In this document: in pieces, positions 53,990 through 62,800 of the stretch
How positions within the stretch are numbered: the first letter of the stretch is position 1
How the letters are laid out: each line of letters opens with the position of its first letter
Assembly (NCBI GenBank): GCA_963709645.1
Contig: CAVPXP010000038.1
Coordinates: 1 to 64,000, forward strand
DNA length: 64,000 nucleotides
Direction of reading: 5' to 3'
DNA from: DYRB01 sp963709645
GTDB lineage: Bacteria > Pseudomonadota > Gammaproteobacteria > Chromatiales > Chromatiaceae
Notes under the pieces: model-generated
Databases searched by the model: none
Told to the model about the DNA's origin: nothing
The model's input: only the letters and a program-made list of their open reading frames with translations
Program-made: the position numbers and the translations under genes

Positions 53990-55378
53990 ATGAACAGGTT
54001 CGGCACAGATCAACCCCAGCGCGAGATTGCGGTGGTGGGCACCGGGATCTCGGGCATGGCGGCCGCCTGGCTGCTCTCACGGCACCATCGGGTGACGGTC
54101 TACGAGAAGGACGATCGCATCGGCGGCCACACCAATACCGTGATGCTCGACGGTCCAGCCGGTCCAGTCAATGTGGATACGGGCTTCATCGTCTACAACG
54201 ACCGCAATTATCCTAATCTGGTGGCCTTGTTCGACCACCTCGGGGTGGCGACCCAGGCCACGGACATGTCCTTTGCCGCATCCCTGGATCAGGGGCGGTT
54301 CGAGTACTCGGGAGAGGGGGTGAGCGGCCTGCTGGCGCAGCCAGTCAACGCCCTGCGCCCGCGCATGTGGCGCCTTCTGGCGGACCTGCTGCGCTTTTAC
54401 CGAGAGGCCCCGAAGGCCGTGGATGACCCGGGGGCCGCGGATCTGACCTTGGGCGCCTACCTAGAGGCTCACAACTACGGCGAGCCCTTCGTGCGTGACC
54501 ACCTGCTGCCCATGGGGGCGGCAATCTGGTCGACCCCGACCCGGGGCATGCTCGACTACCCCTTGGCGGCTTTCGTGCGCTTCTGCGACAACCACGGACT
54601 CCTGTCCCTGAGCGAGCGCCCCCAGTGGCGCACCGTGGTCGGCGGCAGCCGCGCCTACGTGGATCGTCTCACAGAGCCCTTCCGAAGCCGCATTCGGCTC
54701 AACACCGCCGTCACCGCTATCTATCGAGGGCCCGGCGGGGTGCGTATCGAGGACCGCCAGGGCGGGGCACGGGACTACGACGACGTGGTGATCGCCAGCC
54801 ATGCCGACCAGGCCTTGGCCCTGCTGGCGGATGCCGATCCGGCGGAGCGCCGCCTGCTGGGCGCCTTTCGCTACGAGCGCAACCTCGCGGTGCTCCACTC
54901 CGACCAGAGCCTCATGCCCCGGGCACGGCGCGCCTGGGCGGCGTGGAACTTCTTGAGCGAGGGGCGTGGCGACGAGCAACGGGTCTGCGTCACCTATTGG
55001 ATGAATCGGCTGCAGCACCTGCCGGACGACCTGCCCCTGTTCGTTACCCTGAATCCGTTTAGACGCCCGGCCGAGGGGACCATCCACCGCACATTCCTCT
55101 ATCAGCATCCGGTCTACGACCGCGACGCCGTTCGTGCCCAGGGCTTGCTGTGGAACCTGCAGGGGGCGCGGCGCACCTGGTTCTGCGGGTCCTACTTCGG
55201 CCACGGCTTCCACGAGGACGGCCTCCAGGCGGGGCTTGCGGTGGCCGAGCAGTTGGGCGGCGTCTCCCGCCCCTGGCAGGTCGCCGACCCCAACGGGCGC
55301 ATTCACTGTTACCCCCGCCAGGGACAGGAGGCGGCGGCCAGGTCGGTGGAACAGCCCTTGGGCGCGGAGGCCGCATGA
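53990..55378 (+). CDS. FAD-dependent oxidoreductase (amine-oxidase/desaturase-like)
   Basis: A 462-residue flavoprotein. The N-terminal dinucleotide motif is EIAVVGTGISGMAAAWLLSR with YEKDDRIGGHTNTV; the body has VDTGFIVYNDRNYPNLVALF, the C-terminal half SHADQALALLADADPAERRL, and WFCGSYFGHGFHEDGLQAGL near the end is the FAD-domain closure. Family members are annotated as NAD/FAD-binding amine oxidases and occur in RpoE-ChrR regulons, where related genes have been linked to modified fatty acids. GGAGAG lies about 8 bases before ATG 53990. Its stop overlaps the DUF1365 start (ATGA). Exact reaction unproven. Confidence 0.88.
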   Translation: MNRFGTDQPQREIAVVGTGISGMAAAWLLSRHHRVTVYEKDDRIGGHTNTVMLDGPAGPVNVDTGFIVYNDRNYPNLVALFDHLGVATQATDMSFAASLDQGRFEYSGEGVSGLLAQPVNALRPRMWRLLADLLRFYREAPKAVDDPGAADLTLGAYLEAHNYGEPFVRDHLLPMGAAIWSTPTRGMLDYPLAAFVRFCDNHGLLSLSERPQWRTVVGGSRAYVDRLTEPFRSRIRLNTAVTAIYRGPGGVRIEDRQGGARDYDDVVIASHADQALALLADADPAERRLLGAFRYERNLAVLHSDQSLMPRARRAWAAWNFLSEGRGDEQRVCVTYWMNRLQHLPDDLPLFVTLNPFRRPAEGTIHRTFLYQHPVYDRDAVRAQGLLWNLQGARRTWFCGSYFGHGFHEDGLQAGLAVAEQLGGVSRPWQVADPNGRIHCYPRQGQEAAARSVEQPLGAEAA

Positions 55379-56151
55379 GCAGCTCGTACCTCTACGTCGG
55401 CCGGGTCGGTCATCAGCGGTACCGCCCACGCGCGCATCGCCTGGACTATCGCGTCTTTTCCCTGCTCCTGGACCTCGACGAGCTGCCAGACCTGGGCCGA
55501 CGCTTGCGCCTATTCGCCCACAATGGAACGGGACTCTTCTCCCTGCGCGATCGCGACCACGGCGCTGGCGACGGCTCTCCGCTCGCGCCCCATGTCCGCG
55601 GCCTCCTGGCCCGCGCCGGGGTGCACGACGCCGAGGGTCGGATCCGCCTGCTGTGCTACCCGAGGGTGCTGGGCTTCATTTTCAACCCGCTGAGTGTCTA
55701 CTACTGCCATCGCACAGACGGTTCTCTGCGGGCCCTGGTCTACGAGGTCAACAACACCTTCGGAGAACGCCACAGCTATGTGATCCCGGTGGTGGAAGAC
55801 GGCCCGCGCATCCGCCAGACCGCCCGGAAGGCCTTCTATGTCTCGCCCTTCCTGCCCATGGATTGCGACTACGAGTTCCGGGTCCGCACGCCGGGGGAGC
55901 GCCTGAGTTTGGCCATCCACGAGACCCACGAGGGCGAGCCCATACTGGACGCTTGGTTCACCGGCGAGCGGCGGCCCCTTAGCGACGCTACCCTGCTCAA
56001 CGCCGCCCTGAGCATCCCGCTGCTGACCCTAAAGGTCGTGGCTGGGATCCATTGGGAGGCCTTCAAGCTCTGGCGCAAGGGCGTGCCCCTGTTCCGGCAC
56101 GCACCGGCCCCCCAGCACGGGGTGAGCCTGCTAACCACGGACCGAACCTGA
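55375..56151 (+). CDS. DUF1365 protein
   Basis: A 258-residue protein of unknown function that typically follows the flavoprotein gene, with overlapping ATGA start and stop. Characteristic blocks are YVGRVGHQRYRPRAHRLDYR, LLCYPRVLGFIFNPLSVYYC, ALVYEVNNTFGERHSYVIPV and KAFYVSPFLPMDCDYEFRV. No signal peptide; a hydrophobic stretch (LSIPLLTLKVVAGIHWEAFK) near the C-terminus may associate with the membrane. Its constant neighbours (flavoprotein, Cfa) suggest a part in lipid modification. Intact. Confidence 0.9.
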   Translation: MSSSYLYVGRVGHQRYRPRAHRLDYRVFSLLLDLDELPDLGRRLRLFAHNGTGLFSLRDRDHGAGDGSPLAPHVRGLLARAGVHDAEGRIRLLCYPRVLGFIFNPLSVYYCHRTDGSLRALVYEVNNTFGERHSYVIPVVEDGPRIRQTARKAFYVSPFLPMDCDYEFRVRTPGERLSLAIHETHEGEPILDAWFTGERRPLSDATLLNAALSIPLLTLKVVAGIHWEAFKLWRKGVPLFRHAPAPQHGVSLLTTDRT

Positions 56152-56153
56152 GC

Positions 56154-56182
56154 CCGACTCCGACTCCGACCCCGACTCCGAT
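56154..56182 (+). repeat. Hexanucleotide tandem repeat (CCGACT)n upstream of cfa
   Basis: Five consecutive 6-bp units (CCGACT, CCGACT, CCGACC, CCGACT, CCGATC) fill the gap between the DUF1365 stop and the AGGAGGA site of cfa. Change in copy number would alter spacing in the mRNA leader but not a reading frame. Confidence 0.7.
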
Positions 56183-56198
56183 CAGGAGGATATCGACC

Positions 56199-57510
56199 AT
56201 GAGCATCGATCAAGGCTGCACCGCCGGGGCCGGCGAGCTGACCGCAGACCTGTCTGCCGACCTGGACCGACGCCCGAACGTTCGCTCGAGTCTGCGTCCG
56301 CTCGCCGGCCCTGCCGACTGGGCGGCCCGATGGGGCCAGCGCGCCCTGACCGCAGCCGCGCTGCGGATCGGCGAGGGTCTGAGCGCCGGGCGCCTGAGTC
56401 TGACCCTGCCCGACGGGACAACCCACCAGCTCGGCGGCCAGGGTCCGGGCCCCCAGGCGCAGTTGCGCATCCACAGCCCTGCGGCCCTGCGCAGGTTGGT
56501 CTTCGGCGGCGACATCGGTCTGGCTGAGAGCTACGTGGACGGCGACTGGGACACCCCAGACCTGCCCTCCCTCATGGCCCTGGCGGAGCGCAACCAGGCA
56601 CCCCTGGAGCGCGGCCTGCGCGGGGCGACCCTTGCCCTTTGGCTCAACCGCGCCTACCACCGGCTCCGCGCCAACAGCCGGTGGGGCAGCCGTCGCAACA
56701 TCGCCTTCCACTACGACCTGGGCAACGCCTTCTACGCCCGGTGGCTGGACGCGGGCATGACCTACTCCTCGGCCCTGTTCGAGCATTCGGGTCAGACCCT
56801 GACCGAGGCCCAGGAGGCCAAGTACCGGCGCATCGGGGAACTTGCCGGGGTAGGGCCAGGGGACCGGGTGCTGGAGATCGGGTGCGGCTGGGGTGGCTTC
56901 ATGGAGCACGCGGCCGGTCTGGGGGCGCGGGTTCAGGGGCTCACCCTGAGCCGCGAGCAGCTCACCTACGCCAATGCCCGCATGGAGCGCTTGGGCCACG
57001 CGGACCTCGCCCAGGCGGAGCTGACCGACTACCGCGACAGCCGGGGCCAGTACGACGCCCTGGTCTCCATCGAGATGCTGGAGGCGGTGGGCGAGGACCA
57101 CTGGCCGCACTACTTCCGGACCCTGGGCGAGCGCCTCAAGCCCGGCGCCGCCGCCGTGGTCCAGGTCATCACCATCGCCGACGACCGCTACGCCGCCTAC
57201 CGCGCCCGCACCGACTTCATCCAGCGCCACATCTTCCCCGGCGGCATGCTGCCCTGTCCGCGGGTACTGCACGAGCAGGCCGCCGCGGCCGGGCTCGTCA
57301 TCGACCACGCGGAGACATTCGGGGCCTCCTATGCGCGCACCCTGGCGCTGTGGCGGGAGGCATTCCTGCACGCCTGGCCCGAGATCCGCGCCTTGGGCTT
57401 CGACGAGCGCTTCCGGCGCCTTTGGGAGTACTACCTCTGCTACTGCGAGGCCGGCTTCGAGTCCCGCGGCCATCGATGTAGGCATCTACCGCCTGCGCCA
57501 TGCCCAGTGA
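56199..57510 (+). CDS. cfa: Cyclopropane-fatty-acyl-phospholipid synthase-like methyltransferase (one frameshift at 3' end)
   Basis: About 437 residues. The SAM-binding core is VLEIGCGWGGFMEHAAGLGA; the upstream block NIAFHYDLGNAFYARWLDAG with MTYSSALFEH and the downstream VSIEMLEAVGEDHWPHYFRT and RHIFPGGMLPCPRVLHEQAA are hallmarks of Cfa enzymes. Near 57465 one extra base shifts the frame; corrected, it ends AIDVGIYRLRHAQ with stop 57508-57510, overlapping the next start by 11 bases. A good AGGAGGA site precedes ATG 56199. In an RpoE-ChrR setting it could be the classical CfaA or a methyltransferase for methylated/furan fatty acids. Confidence 0.86.
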
Positions 57511-58857
57511 GACACGGTCGGATGGGCTCGGACGCGGCACCCTGCTCTGGTACGGGCTGCCGGGCCTGGTTACCGCCATCCCCACCATCCCGGTCTTCAC
57601 CCTGATCCCGGCCTTCTATGCCGAGGAGGTAGGTCTGGGGCTTGCCCTGACTGGACTCGTGCTCTTCGCCGGTCGGGCGCTGGACCTGGTCAGCGACCCC
57701 CTGGTGGGGTTCCTGGCGGACCGCCGTGGCGGGCGCGGGCTTGGGGCGCTGGTTCTGATCGGGGCCCTGATCGGGGCTCCCGCCCTGGTGCTGCTGCTGT
57801 CGCCGCCCCAAGGCATGAGCGCCCTGGCTGGGGCCGCCTGGCTGCTGGGTACCAGCGCCCTGCTCTATCTGGGCTGGACCCTGGTACAGATCCCCTACCT
57901 CACCTGGGGGGCCAGGCTGTCGCCGGACTACCACCAGCGCACCCGGCTGGCAGCAAGCCGAGAGGGCTGGACCCTGGGCGGCATCCTGCTCTCCGCGTCC
58001 CTTCCGGCGGCCCTCGGCGGCCTGCCCGCGGGCTGGGCCCTGGACGAGGCGGGGCGCCTGGCGGTGCTCGGCTGGCTCGCCGTCGCCCTGGGGCTGCCGG
58101 CCTTCTATCTCCTGCTGCGGCGGGTGCCACTACCTGAACCCATGGCCCGCGCCGGCTCCAGCTGGCGCGGCATCACCGACAACCGGCTGTTTGTACGCCT
58201 GCTCGGGTCCTGGTTCCTCAACGGCCTAGCCAACGGCATCCCGGCAGTCCTGTTTCCCGCTCTACTGCGCCCATGTCCTGGCGGTGGACGACCAGACCCG
58301 CAACCTGCTGCTGGCCCTCTACTTCGGCTTGCGCCGTGGCCGGTATCCCCCTGTGGCTGGCCCTTAGCCGGCGCCTCTCCCGCCATCGCGCCTGGGCCCT
58401 GGCCATGGCCGTCACCTGTCCGGCGTTCGCGGTCGCCGCACTGCTGGGGCCGGGCGATGCCGGGGTCTTTGCCCTGGTCTGCGTCGTCACCGGCCTCTGC
58501 CTGGGGGCGGATCTGGTCCTGCCCCCGGCCATCCAGGCGGACGTCGCCGACTGGGACCGGCTGCGTTTTCGCCGCAACCGCACCGCCGGGCTCTTCGCCC
58601 TGTGGGGCATGTCCACCAAGCTCGCCCTGGCCCTCGCTGCGGGACTGACCCTGCCGGCCCTGGGCGCCCTCGGTCTCGGGCAGACGCCCGTGCCGGCCAT
58701 CGCCCTCACGGCCCTGGCGTTGACCTATGCCCTGATCCCCTGCCTGCTCAAGCTCACCGCGGTGGCCCTCATGCAGGGTCTGCCGCTCACCAAAACCCGC
58801 CAGGCGGCGGTCGCCGCCCGGCTGCACCGCCGCGACCTGGCCGCCTGCGAGACCTGA
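57500..58857 (+). CDS. MFS/GPH-type transporter (two frameshifts)
   Basis: About 452 residues over three frames. The first segment runs MPSETRSDGLGRGTLLWYGL, GRALDLVSDPLVGFLADRRG (the GPH/MFS loop 2-3 motif) and ILLSASLPAALGGLPAGWAL to IPAVLFPA. A short middle frame reads YCAHVLAVDDQTRNLLLALY, and a third has VAGIPLWLALSRRLSRHRAW, GLCLGADLVLPPAIQADVAD and a C-terminal helix bundle. The breaks are near 58262 and 58333. MFS members of this type occupy the same place in RpoE-ChrR operons elsewhere. It overlaps cfa by 11 bases and ends one base before the DUF3833 gene. Substrate unknown. Confidence 0.78.
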
Positions 58858-58858
58858 C

Positions 58859-59404
58859 ATGACCAAGACCAAACGCCTGCTGCTTGCCTTGCCCTTTGTC
58901 CTCTTCGCCCTGACCGGATGCGAGACCATGACTCCAGACAACTTCAAGGACCACAAGCCCAAGCTCGATCTGTTCGACTACTTTCAGGGCCAGACCCGGG
59001 CCTGGGGCTTGTTCGAGGACCGCTTCGGCAAGGTCCGGCGCCAGTTCCAGGTTGATATTCGCGGCACCGTCGCCGATGGTGTCCTGACCCTGGACGAGTC
59101 CTTCCGCTATGACGACGGGGAACTGGCCAAACGGGTCTGGACCATCCGCCACGATGGCCCGGGCGACTACATCGGCACCGCGGCGGACGTGGTCGGCGAG
59201 GCCCACGGTCGCGCCGCCGGCAATGCCTTGAATTGGAGCTATACCCTGGACCTGCCGGTGGGCGGTTCCACCTGGCGGGTCGCCTTCGACGATTGGATGT
59301 TCCTGCAGCCTGGCGGGGTCATGATCAATCGGGCCAGGATCAGCAAGCTGGGGTTTGAGATCGGATCGGTGACCCTATTCTTCCGCAAGGCAGAAGGCGG
59401 ATGA
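58859..59404 (+). CDS. DUF3833 lipoprotein
   Basis: A 181-residue predicted lipoprotein: LLLALPFVLFALTGCETMTP contains the lipobox LTGC. The mature part has FDYFQGQTRAWGLFEDRFGK, VDIRGTVADGVLTLDESFRY, RVWTIRHDGPGDYIGTAADV and the C-terminal DDWMFLQPGGVMINRARISK, all typical of DUF3833. It is the last gene of the flavoprotein-DUF1365-cfa-MFS unit, starting one base after the MFS stop. The constant association suggests envelope lipid handling. Intact. Confidence 0.9.
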   Translation: MTKTKRLLLALPFVLFALTGCETMTPDNFKDHKPKLDLFDYFQGQTRAWGLFEDRFGKVRRQFQVDIRGTVADGVLTLDESFRYDDGELAKRVWTIRHDGPGDYIGTAADVVGEAHGRAAGNALNWSYTLDLPVGGSTWRVAFDDWMFLQPGGVMINRARISKLGFEIGSVTLFFRKAEGG

Positions 59405-59865
59405 ACCGATGCGCCCGTGCCGGCTTGTTGGCGCTCACTACATCTCGCCTGGCTTTCTCAGGCTAAGTCGCGTCACCTCGCCCGGACTGCTCAACCATCG
59501 CCAATCCCCACAGAGGCTCCACGAACCCGGCTCGGCTTCAGCTACCGTACGGCCGTAGTCGGCCAGGAGCCGACGCCCGCGATTCGCTGGTCGGTGTCCG
59601 CAGTCGAACGAACAGCGGACACTCGCCGAGTGCATGGGGGCTACGGATACTGTCCCCGGGATTCCCGCCAGCGCAAGGTAGATCTCCAGATGTTCCTGGA
59701 CCGGACGGTAGAGGACGGTCCGCTCGGGGCGGCGACCGGCGTAGGCAGCGGGTCGGCATCCCTTTGCGTTAGCGGCCATGTCAGCAGCGCGGAGCCAGTT
59801 ACCTGGGTAGCAAATTCCATTACTTTTACACCATCGCTGGGCTCTCGCCATCAAAAGAATTCATC
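59405..59865. other. Spacer with IS remnant between the RpoE operon and the RHS gene
   Basis: No intact gene. It contains a minus-strand fragment of an IS91-type transposase start (59663-59779). GC content falls toward the RHS-like gene. Confidence 0.45.
59663..59779 (-). pseudogene. N-terminal scrap of an IS91-type transposase
   Basis: Minus-strand MAANAKGCRPAAYAGRRPER followed by TVLYRPVQEHLEIYLALAG matches the beginning of IS91-like transposases (residues 1-39) and then stops matching. No other part of that element is adjacent. It marks an old IS insertion or exchange point at the edge of the foreign RHS-like region. Confidence 0.55.
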
Positions 59866-62800
59866 TCATGAAAACGATAAGTCGCCGCCATGATGCCCGC
59901 CCGAATCTGGCCCTATCCATTTATAGGCCATAATCTCCCACGGGTTGTCGTAATAGGCCAAGTCCAAAATATCTTTACCGAGCGATTGTTTAGTAAACGG
60001 TCCAATGAAAAGTCCTGCAACAACACCCACTCCTAACCAACTAAGATATGTCCCTTGATAGAGCGGACCCGCTAGCCGGCTTTGCCAAATGTGCATACTT
60101 TCATGTTGTAGTACGACATCTGCGGCGGAGAACTAGGGTTCCAATTACTGATCACGTTGCCCTGCGTATTTACAAAGCCATCTTTTATGCGAAACCCTCC
60201 TTCGTACACGTGCCGATTTCTGCCGTTCGCTTCTCTCGGAGTGATATGTAGCCCCACTTTTCAGATTCTGATTGTAGGCATGCACCGAGAGGCCGAGACC
60301 GTACCAACCAATCCCCAAGTCGAATCGTGAACGAATGCCCCCAATCCGTTATAGTTTAACGAGTAAATCCTAGTCATACCGCCAATAATTCCATTAGCCG
60401 CTCCGATCATAGTCGCCGTCATTTGAAGTGATTGTGTTGTCACGTGAGCGCTAACATACGTCCCCACGGCTGACTCAGGCGATCCAATAATAATTGGACT
60501 CGTTCCAACGCCCTGAAAACCCGATTTGCCCAGAGCGAACCCCGTAGTGTTGTATGCAAGCCATGCCCCTGCCCCACCCAGCACGCCAGCTTCAAAGCCT
60601 CTCAGCAAACTTTCCCCAAGATTGCGACCGGTTGCAGGCCCATATGTTGTGCCAACAACCATTCCAACCACAAAACCAGCCGCCACCACGTAGAGGTCGT
60701 CGATGCCGAACCAAAGTCCCGAAGGATCGCGGTACGTAAGTGGGTTATTTACCGCATAGCTATACGGATTAAGGCCTTGTGGAAGACGGAGCGCGCGCTC
60801 TGGCCTTTCGATGATAAACCAGTCCGGTGTGATAAGAGGCGGCAATGTGGGGGCATAGTACCGAGCACCGAAGCAGGCTAACCCAAACTCTGAATGAAAC
60901 GGCTTGCCAATATAGCTGTCCATGGGACTAACTGCCTTTAGGTCAAGGCCGAAAGGCGAGTAGATTTGCTGATGTACTATCGCGCCATTTGTGTCACACG
61001 CGGCCAGTATCGAACCGAGGTCATCTGTAAGTACACATAGCGCTTGCGTCGGACCGCGCAGGGGGGTCACTTGACTCGCGATCAGCAAACGGCCAAGGTA
61101 GACGTGCAGCCGCCTCCCTTTTGTTCCAATCTCATATAAATTCGCAATATAGCGCATCTCGTGCGTATCTTCTGGGGTCTGAACCGTCTTGCGTACAACC
61201 GAACCTTGGTGATCATAATCAAAGCGCACGGTGACGCCATCGTTACACGTCACCGCAACCAATCTGTCCCAGATATCGTAAGTCAAGCTCTGAAGGTTAC
61301 CGAACTTTGTTAACCGGCCGGCTTCATCATAGTATAACGCGTCAGGGTCGCGTTGATCGCCACCTGTATTTGTGTCAGCCTGCCAAGGTGATCTGGATCG
61401 CCGTACACCATATCCCCCGTCAGGGCCTCATCATTCCATGTTAAATCGCCGGTGGGGGTGTATGCATAGTGGTCCTCGCGGAATATAGCGCCTGACTCAC
61501 CTACACCAAGGTCCCCCCGTGTCAATCGATCAAAGTGATCGTACGTGAAGCGGCGGCGTAGAATTTCCTCGGGTAAGACATCCCGCAATTCCGTAACGTT
61601 GCCTTTAAGATCCCGTTCCGTGCTGAATGAGCGTGCAAGGCCAGATGGCCCTTCCAATATACCGACCTCAAGGCGTGCTAGGGCGTCATACTGGTAACGT
61701 AGCGACGGTCCACCTACAAAATTGAGTCGTGTCGGCTTATGATAGGCATCGTATTCGACATTCTCTACTATGCTCGGGATGCCTCGCAAAGCACCGCTCC
61801 TATCGCGAGAGTAGGTGACCTCTGTTCCATCCGGATAAATCATTGCGTTCAGCTCGCCGAGCGGGCTTTATCTGACATTCAATCGAGAGTGTTTGCCCGT
61901 CGCCAAAATCCAGTGTTTCGCGAACAAGACGACCCGTCGCATCATAGTTGTAGTGAGTGACCATCGTTCCTTCGTGTGCTTCCGTCAATCGAGTCTCCTC
62001 GTACTTGATAGCCCGAACAACGACAGGGTGTGCGATACTGGTGGCGTCAACAGCCGCTATCAAGCGGCCGAAGACGTCATATTCAAAACGCAACTTGCGC
62101 CCAAGGCTATCCGTACGCAACCGCAGATGACCCCGTGCGTCGAACCAGTACGTCCTCGTTCCAGCGCTGCGTGTTCGATCCGTATAGGTGCTCCCAACCC
62201 ACCGAATATGTAGCGTGCGACAGTTCGCCCGTTGGCATCCACGATCTGCGTCGTTCGGCCTTGAGCATCGTTGTGATACCGGGTAGTGATCGCACCGCCT
62301 GAACCATCCGGTTGTTCAAGCTCGATTAGATAACCCTGCGCGCTATAGCGTTCGATTACAGGGAAATCCCCATCCAGCGTGTTGGCGTCCCACTTCTCGA
62401 TGCGGTTCGGCAGATAGCGAGCGCGGAATCGACCACCATCCGGCATCTCAATATGCGCAATCTGACCGTTCGCGTGGTAAGAGTAACATGAGGTTTTCCC
62501 AGCGGGGGGGATGCCTTTATAGAATAGGCCATCGACGTATTCGTTTGCGTAATCCACCATCGGTTGACCCCTAACGTTATAATCTCGGCGGCGATCAGCG
62601 ATCCCATCGGGGTGTCCCATCGGGTCCGTCAGTTCCTTGACGGATGCGATGCAACAAATTGCCGGCCGTGTCATAGTAGGAGCAGACCACGCTTACATCC
62701 TGCAGCACCGTCCAGTCTGTTACTCCTACAAACTCCCCTAGGCTCCTCCCGGGCGTACGCGGCCGAATACTTGCAACGCACGCTGGCCGTACTGGAGCAG

